DNA of 64,000 nucleotides, taken from NCBI GenBank assembly GCA_035772735.1, contig JASDFA010000003.1, positions 61,066,501 to 61,130,500 on the forward strand, in the 5' to 3' direction. This DNA is from Datura wrightii. Taxonomy: Eukaryota; Streptophyta; Magnoliopsida; Solanales; Solanaceae. Positions 57,260 through 64,000 of this stretch are shown here, in pieces. The translations under genes were made by a program, and so were the position numbers. The notes beneath the pieces are model-generated. The model ran no database searches and was not told where the DNA came from. It was given only the letters and a program-made list of their open reading frames with translations. Every line of letters begins with the position of its first letter. The stretch's first letter is position 1.

Positions 57260-59223
57260 AACTTGGTACGTCGTGCCGCGACGTAAAATTAGGCGCTGCT
57301 AGGGAGGCAACCCAAGGGTACCATGGGTACCATTTTAATTTCTTGCATTTATGTTTATTTTATTTATTTTTCATCTTGTGTTGTTTTGGTGGAAAGTTAA
57401 GCGCAGATGGAGGGGAAGTCTGAGTACCCGTGGAGGAGGAAGCTAACAAGCATGGAAGAGAAAAAGTGTGGGGTTGACCACCCACTTGTGCAAAGTCGAA
57501 GAAACGCATGCTGTTAGCTAAGCCTAAAGGCCTCAGGGAGTATTTCTCACCCTTTGTAAATTTTAATTTGATGCTATGAGGACATAGCATGATTTAAGTG
57601 TGGGATGAGGGAAATTTCAAAATTTTCTGTGCTTAACGATTTTGGTGAATGTAATGCTTGTGCAAAAGTTGGTGAGAAATTTGAAAATTTTGAAAATTTT
57701 TGTGAAATTAAGCATGACTTCATCACCCGTTGGTTTTTCTTTTCGGTTCTTTTCCGACGGGGGGTCTTTGAACCGAAGAATAAAAAAAAAATTTCTTTGT
57801 CTGTATATAGTGTTTTTAGTCATAGCTAGGGACTGTTTCCGATGATGGATGGATGACGACCGTCTTGAGGAAAATTAGTCGATAGGTTTTGGGTTTTGAA
57901 ACCATAATTAATTGGTGCTGGATGTTCTTGTTATGTGCTATAAATGTTTGTAAGATGCAAGTATGTTCAGTGTGAAGCATGCAAGTGTATAACTTTGTTT
58001 GAGACACTTAGGCTCTTGAATTTGACTCAATATGATGGAAGCTTAATTCTGAATTCTTGTGATTAGCTGAGTAAGAGTCTACTGATTGTGTCTTGATTTG
58101 AGCATGTGCCATGAGTGTAAGGTTTTTGAGTATTCCGTGCTATTGTGGATTGTCTAGAACTTGCCTGGTGTGTTTATAAAACGAAATGAAGGATGTGAAT
58201 TGGAGGAAATGATATAGGCATTTCTTTGAATGAACCAACTTTTTATCCCTCATTATACCTACCTTGAAAAATTAATCCTAGTTAACCCCATTGAGCCTTG
58301 AGCCTATTCTTTGACAGCTGCAACATAAACTTAATCCTTTTTCTTTCATTAGCCTTGAAATTGAACCAAAACTCCGAAGCGCTTAAAGGAAAAATCCGAA
58401 AGGGTAAAGGAGTGAGAAGAATGGAAAAGAAGGAAAAATAGCAAGTTGTAAATAGTGGAGAAAAGGAAAAAGGTGCATTTGTGTGAAAATGGTTGGTTAT
58501 TAGTAGGGAGTAAGAAAAGGAATGAATGAAACATATTGCTTAAGTACTCCTTACTAATAAGCTAAAAGTGTCGAAAGAAATGGGGGAACAAAAGAGGAAA
58601 AAGAAAAATAAAAGGAGAAAAAAGGTGAAGTGAGGGAAGGGAAGTTTGTAATGAAGGCGTGATGTATTAAAAGTGCTTAGGAAAGATAGTCACTATTACT
58701 GATCACAATAGTACCTACCCGCACCTGAGTTACATTACAACCTAAAAAGTCCTACTTGATCTTACATTCATACATCCTTAAATTAGTGGAATAAAATACT
58801 AAGGGCAAGCTTATGGGTCATTACATAATGCATGTGAATTCTTTGTGAGAGTGAGCGTAATTCTATTCATATACCCACACATGTTGTGATATAAAAATTG
58901 TTTTTGCGTGTGAAAATGGGTAACTTTCTTTCCGTGAGGGGCACATGTTTAATGAAGGATAAAATTCATGTGGAATTTCTTAATCAGTTAATTTACATGA
59001 GTTTGCTAAAATTGAGAGTCGACTCTTGAGGTTAAGAAGTCTTAACATAGTTGTACTTCATTGCAGTGATCAAATCAGGCATGCTCTATTTTTAGCTTGT
59101 ATCTTACGTAATCATTATAGCCGTAACCTGAATTATCTTGCTAAATTAGTTATGTGGGAGTCTCCATTTGCATGATATGTAAAAGGTTGTTCGAGGACGA
59201 ACAAGGCTTTAAGTGTGGGGTTG
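57260..59223 (+). other. Element I: AGGCAA hairpin, 3' UTR, pre-PPT hairpin and PPT
   Basis: Hairpin CTAGGG-AGGCAA-CCCAAG at 57299-57316 (one mismatch), internal tract copy AAGTGTGGGAT at 57596-57606, conserved GATGGATGGATGACGACC block near 57844, perfect AGGA hairpin at 59187-59204, tract at 59211-59221. No sense ORF conserved with the other families. Confidence 0.75.
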
Positions 59224-60656
59224 TGATAACGGGCAAAATATATGCCCGAGATACTCTTTATTACTTCAATTAGTCTTGTTTATCTAAGTTATTGTATACA
59301 TTTTCATGTAATTTTATATAATGTGGAGATATGTGCTAACCAACATGATTAGCCTTTGTTTTGTAGGTTTTGATGATGTTTGAGTAACTAATCCATGAGT
59401 TGGTGAAGTAGAAGCTTGGAAACGGAATTAACACGCGAACGTCGGCAAGGAAGAGGCACAAAACAGCCCACCGGCGCGTCGACAAGGTGCCACGGCAGGC
59501 AGGCCGCTCAAAACAGCCCACCTGCGCATTGGCAACGTGCCACGGCAGGTGGACTCCGCGACCATGGGGCTGCAACGCGCTGCCCAGGCAGCGTGACACG
59601 TTGCCAACGCGGCAAGGTGCTGCCTGGGCCGATTTCGGGTGATTTTCCAGAGAGCCTCCGCGTCTGTAGCGTGTCACGGAGGCCGTGCTCCGCGATGCAC
59701 TCCGTGACACGTTGCTTGTTTATCCGGGAAAGATTCCTACTAATATAAATAGCACACTTAGGTTTATTTTTGATAATTAAGACTTGGTGGAGCTAGGACG
59801 TGGGTTAGCAGCAGTTGAGGGACGAAAAAGCAAAGGGTTTTTCTCTCTTTCTTTCTTCTTTCAATCAATTGTACGTATGATTTACACTCATTTGAGGATG
59901 ATCAATCCACAAATGAGTGGCTAATTCTCTTCCTTGCTAAGGTTTTGAACATGTGTAGTGAATTTTGATTGTGAATTATATGGTTTTTCATCTCCTTCTT
60001 TCATGTTGTTCTATTAATTCTTGTTCTTACTGCATTAGTGTGTGGCCAACATTAATGTACATCTAAAAAGTCCAATTTCACTCGAAAGAGCAAGAAATTG
60101 GAAAGTTGTGAATTAATAGGGTATTGTTCTTAACTTGATTTGGGAAAATTTGATTTTGATATGCTTTCCTGATAGAAATATACTTGAAAGCCGTATTAGT
60201 CAATTTAGGAACCGGAATTGTATTGCTAGGTCATAAATTGCATTTGATCACAGAAATGTAGACGAATGGTTTATGATTCTAAAGTGAGATTAAATACGAG
60301 AGTTTTAATCGCTAGGCTAATGTTCTTGGCTAGCAACATGAAGAGAAGAATAACCGAATTATGATTACTATCGAATTCATTACTTGTTCTTAACCTTGGC
60401 ATGCTCTTATCCATAGTTTCAATTCAAGTAAATATTTGTTAATAGTTTTAGTATATAGTTTATAAACAAAATTATTTAACTTTTGGTTACATTGTTGTCA
60501 ACATAATTAGAAGTAAACTAGAATATAGTATACTTAAGCAATTTTACTTATCCAGAGTCTCCTTGGATCGATACTTGGCTTACTTAGCCACTTTATTACT
60601 TGTTTGACCACGTGCACTTGCGTGTCGGTTTTTAACCCCTACCAAAGCACCGAGCA
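59224..60656 (+). repeat. Element I: 3' LTR
   Basis: TGATAACGGGCA to GCACCGAGCA, then CTGCC. Palindrome 59670-59711, TATAAATA 59744-59751. Confidence 0.95.
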
Positions 60657-60661
60657 CTGCC

Positions 60662-61325
60662 CTACTCTCAAATGAACAGGGAAGCCAGAATTTGGCTTAA
60701 GATCGTGTGTTCCTGCCTGATCCCGGGGGTGCACATGACAGATGTCACCCGGGATCGTGTGTGCTTGGTATACGCCCTTATGAAAGGGATGGAGATTAAT
60801 GTTGGGGGCGGTGATCATCTCCGCCATGAAGAGAGCCCGTTTGCATCAAGGGCTTAGGTACGGGTTTGGTGTCTTGCTGACCACTTTCCTGAGGGGCCTA
60901 GATGTTGAGGAGGAGGCCCTTGACTACATCCCGCAGATGGAGAGGCGTGCCTTAGACGTCACCAAAACTAAGGCACCCGACACCACTCACGGGCCAGTTC
61001 TTACATTAGACGAGCGACATGCTCGGAATGATCAGTATATGGCCCGCATGTTTGGGATGCAGATGCTATAGTTGCGCATAGGCGGGAGGCCAGCAACAGA
61101 AGATGAGCTGTGGCAGCTAGAGTTGGACTACCCCTTCGGCGAAATGCCAGGGCTCTATGCCGAGTGGGGCCGGCTTTTGTGGAGCCCACTGATGATGATG
61201 TCCCCACAAACGAGGAGACATGCCGCGATGACTCAGATGGTGAGTCAGATGAGGATAGCGGGGGTGATTCGGATATGGGGGACGAGGCAACCGCACCTGA
61301 CGAAGAAGTGGAATACTTCGATTGA
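60662..61325 (+). pseudogene. Element H: env-position ORF, C-terminal piece
   Basis: Resumes in the frame left at 54727 and matches E 30802-30149: SCLIPGVHMTDVTRDRVCLV, then LTTFLRGLDVEEEALDYIP, an LRIGGRP motif and the acidic end EEVEYFD (stop 61323-61325). Damage: one extra T near 60800, a TAG where E has CAG near 61070, and a further frame change near 61140. No clear signal peptide or membrane segment. Confidence 0.85.
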
Positions 61326-63124
61326 TCAGTGAGTTTCACCACGTACTCTTGTGCTATGCTGAATTTTGTGAACACTGGGGACAGTGTTTGATTTAAGTGT
61401 GGGGTGGGAGTAGTTAGGTGTTGGTTGTTTTGTTGTTATTGAAGTTTCTATTTTGTTGTTGTGCCTGTGAAAAATTGTGACCCAGTGATTTTGGTGTTTA
61501 TGTTTTGTATTGTAATTTGGTGTTGTAATTAATGTGAAGCTGTTGTGTGCTGCATGGAGTTGTTGTTAGCTGGTTGTGTACATATTTTTATTTTATCGAA
61601 ATTATCGATATTTTTAAAATTTTTCATGAAATCTTTATTTTGATTGGGTTTCTCGGCGTTTGTTTTTGGTGCTTTTGCCGAGAGTAGTCCCATTGAACCG
61701 AAATCGTAAGTAGTGACCGTTCCCTATGATGGACGGATGACAACCGTCTTAAGGGAAATGTAGTCGATAGGAGTAGATTTCTTTTATTCTTTTTAATTTT
61801 TTTCTTTTGTTTGTTTGAATCCCAAACGTGTCGTTGCTTTATGGTTCGGAATTTAGGTTGCGTGTTGTACATGATATTTAGAATGCAAAGGTGATTCATA
61901 TGAAAGCATGCAACTTTGTGAACATGTTGAGATACCTAGACCATAGAGTTCGATTCGGTGTGATTGAGGCTTAGTGTTTGAATTCCTGTAATTAGCTGAT
62001 TGAAGAGTCTGTGAATATGTCTTAAGTTGAGCATGTGCAATGAGTGTGTGGTGAGGTTTCGATTCTTCCATGCTATTGTGAATTGTCTTGAACTTGTCTG
62101 GTGTTTGTACGAAACGAAATGAAGGATGAGTATCGTAGGAAAGGATGTAGGCATTTCTTTGATTCAACCGAAAGTTTTTTTCATTATCATACCTACCTTG
62201 AATGTACATCCTAGTTAGCCCATTGAGCCTGTAGCCTATTTTTTTTCTTTTGTCGAAAAGGTACAAACCGAGCTTAACCCCTTCTTTTCATTATCCGTGA
62301 ATTTGATCCAAAACTCTTAAGCGCTCAAGAAAAGTAATTTTCCCATAGTGTCAAGGAGTGGTAATTGTGAAAAGAAAGGAAAAGCGGAAGTGGTGAAAGT
62401 AAAGAAAAGGTCAAGGGTGCACTTGCCGAATTTAATAAAAGGAAGATGTATAACTAATCTTTGTTATTAAGTCGAGTGTGCTTAAAGATATGGGAATAAA
62501 AATAAAGAAAGACTTCAAGAATGGGAGAATGAAGGAAGAAACAATGCCCATAATGTGGTGTGATGTATGGGAAAGTGCTTAAGGGTGCTAGTTGTTATTA
62601 TTGGTTAGCCCAATATGTACTAGTTCCTTAGCTTATGTTACAACCCATTAAGTCCTACGTGATCTTACATCACTCGTCCTTATATTAGTGGAGTAATACA
62701 CTAGAGGCAAGCTTATGGGTCATGACATGATGCATGTGAATTCTTTGGGAGAGAGAGCGAAATTGTGTTCATATGCCCCTGCATATAATGCTTTTTAGAT
62801 CATATGATTGTAAAGGGGGAAATTCTCTTGTGTTGTGAGGGCACATGCTTGACGAGAGATTTAATTTCGTGTCGGATGTCTTGATCAGCTGATTTGCTTG
62901 GGTTTGCCGAGATCGAGAGTCAACTCGTGAGTCTAGGAGGTCTTACTGTGTTGAATGTCATTGTATTGATAAGACTATGCATGTTTTCTTGATGATTTTC
63001 TATGTAAATAATCGGTATAACCGTAGCTTGAATTTTCGAGCAAAAGTAGCTATGATTGGGTATCAATTGCATGAGATGTGAGATTATTGTTCGAGGACGA
63101 ACAAAGTTTTAAGTGTGGGGTAAG
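61326..63124 (+). other. Element H: 3' UTR, pre-PPT hairpin and PPT
   Basis: Internal tract copy AAGTGTGGGGT at 61395-61405, conserved block GATGGACGGATGACAACC near 61729, perfect TTGTTCG-AGGA-CGAACAA hairpin at 63087-63104, tract AAGTGTGGGGT at 63111-63121. No conserved sense ORF. Confidence 0.75.
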
Positions 63125-64000
63125 TGATCTTGGGCAGAATTATATGCCAAAGTGATACTCAAATGCTTCATTTCTTCTTGTTTATACATTGATAATTGTA
63201 CATTCTCATGTGATTTGTAGTTAAAATGTGAATTTATACTAACCAACATGATCAGTGTTGTTTTGCAGGAAAAATGGAATTTCAGGAAGCTAAGATGCAT
63301 GTTGGGAGAAATCGGGAGTAGACTCGGAAGCGAGTAGTGGAAAAGGCCCAGGTTATGCAGCAAAGTAAGGGGCTCCGCGATGGAGCCGTGTCACGCTGCC
63401 ATCGCGGATGCATTCTGCCCCGGATGATGAAAATAGGCCAAGTTCCAGTGAAGGTCCGCGTTGGGGTCGTGGCACGTTGGGCATAATTAACTTGAGGACC
63501 GGATTCCAGTGAGGGTCCGCGTTTGTGGCGTGTCACGGAGGCAGTGCTCCGCGATGCACTCCGTGACATGTTTCTTGTTATTCTGGGAAAAATTCCCACT
63601 AGTATAAATAGCACACTTGGGTTTATTTTTAATTATTCTGACTTGGTTGAGCAAGAACGTGGGTTACAGGCAGTTGAGGGGATGAAATTCTTAGGGTTCT
63701 TCTCTATCTCTTTCTTCTTTATTTCAATTGTTTGTATGATTAACACTCATTTAACGATGTTTAATCCACAAATGAGTGGCTAAATTCACTTCTTGCTGAG
63801 GTTAAGAACATTTGTAGTGGAATATAATTATTGATCATCTTGGTTTTTCATCTTTTCTTCCATGGTTGTTCTATTAATTCTTGTTCTTACTGCATTAATG
63901 TGTGGCCAATATTAATGTATATCTAAAAAATCCGGTTTGCGCTCGAAAGAGAAAGAAATTGGAAAGTTGTGAATTAATAGGATATGATCTCTTCTTGGTT
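63125..64000 (+). repeat. Element H: 3' LTR, cut by window end
   Basis: TGATCTTGGG start. The 42-bp palindrome at 63529-63570 differs from the consensus only by a C to T change in its right arm. TATAAATA at 63603-63610. It lacks a GC-rich stretch of about 30 bp present in the 5' LTR near 50310-50345. Confidence 0.9.

Larger units (their letters stand above)
54728..60656 (+). mobile_element. Element I: non-autonomous Athila-type element with intact zinc-knuckle ORF
   Basis: 5.9 kb, LTRs 54728-56152 and 59224-60656, duplication CTGCC (54723-54727, 60657-60661). Perfect tRNA-Asp primer site, one intact 312-codon ORF, AGGCAA hairpin, 3' UTR, AGGA hairpin and purine tract. I count about 15 LTR substitutions (about 1%), plus small indels near the start of the 5' LTR. 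The youngest-looking insertion here, nested in H, which is nested in G. Confidence 0.95.
49965..64000 (+). mobile_element. Element H: pol-deleted Athila-type element, runs off the window
   Basis: 5' LTR 49965-51377, gag to the start of the protease (to about 53298), then an abrupt join to a region before the env-like ORF, the env-like ORF split by I, the 3' UTR, and a 3' LTR starting at 63125 and cut by the window end. RT, RNase H and integrase are absent. LTR and coding sequence are close to E, so it is an internally deleted member of that family. Confidence 0.9.

Overview
This is a stretch of plant nuclear DNA built entirely from nested LTR retrotransposons of the Ty3/Gypsy superfamily. I see no host gene, tRNA, rRNA or CRISPR array. 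The lineages (Athila-type and Tekay/Del chromovirus), the plant 'putative transposon protein' env-position ORF, and a primer-binding site matching plant tRNA-Asp(GUC) indicate a flowering plant. A eudicot with a repeat-rich genome is likely and Solanaceae is my best guess, but the species cannot be read from the sequence.

Layout. (A) 1-5474: the 3' end of an Athila-like element on + (C-terminal env-like ORF, 3' UTR, LTR), then a 0.4-kb antisense Tekay scrap and a second LTR of the same family. (C) From about 5482, an old Athila-like element on the minus strand, visible as fragments at 5482-5960, 13589-16799, 26122-26935, 39664-40053 and 46046-46783, cut by five insertions. B (5961-13588, +, TSD CTTGT) sits in its LTR and carries gag-protease only. 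D (16800-26121, +, Tekay, decayed TSD) sits in its env-like ORF. E (26936-39663, -, TSD GGAGC) is a nearly complete Athila element with gag-pol and env-like ORF. F (40054-46045, -, TSD CCATA) is a short non-autonomous element with its own zinc-knuckle ORF. G (46784 onward, -, Tekay) is cut by H (49965 to beyond the window, +), a pol-deleted relative of E. H is in turn cut inside its env-like ORF by I (54728-60656, +, TSD CTGCC), sister of F. The chain C > G > H > I is four levels deep.

How the parts relate. E belongs to the only family here with protease, RT, RNase H and integrase, although this copy is broken. B, F, H and I lack pol but keep LTRs, the tRNA-Asp primer site and the polypurine tract, so they look like satellites of an E-type helper. 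Hand comparison of LTR pairs orders the insertions: B about 4-5% divergent, E about 2-2.5%, F about 1.3%, I about 1%.

The most interesting signals are non-coding. They are: extra copies of the polypurine tract at fixed internal places; a 42-bp palindrome upstream of the TATA box in every B/E/F/H/I LTR and again, identical, between pol and the env-like ORF of E; a covarying hairpin (loop AGGCAA) just after the gag/pol ORF; a covarying hairpin (loop AGGA) just before the polypurine tract in both Athila and Tekay elements; and a conserved zinc-knuckle ORF in F and I whose C-terminal half I do not recognise.
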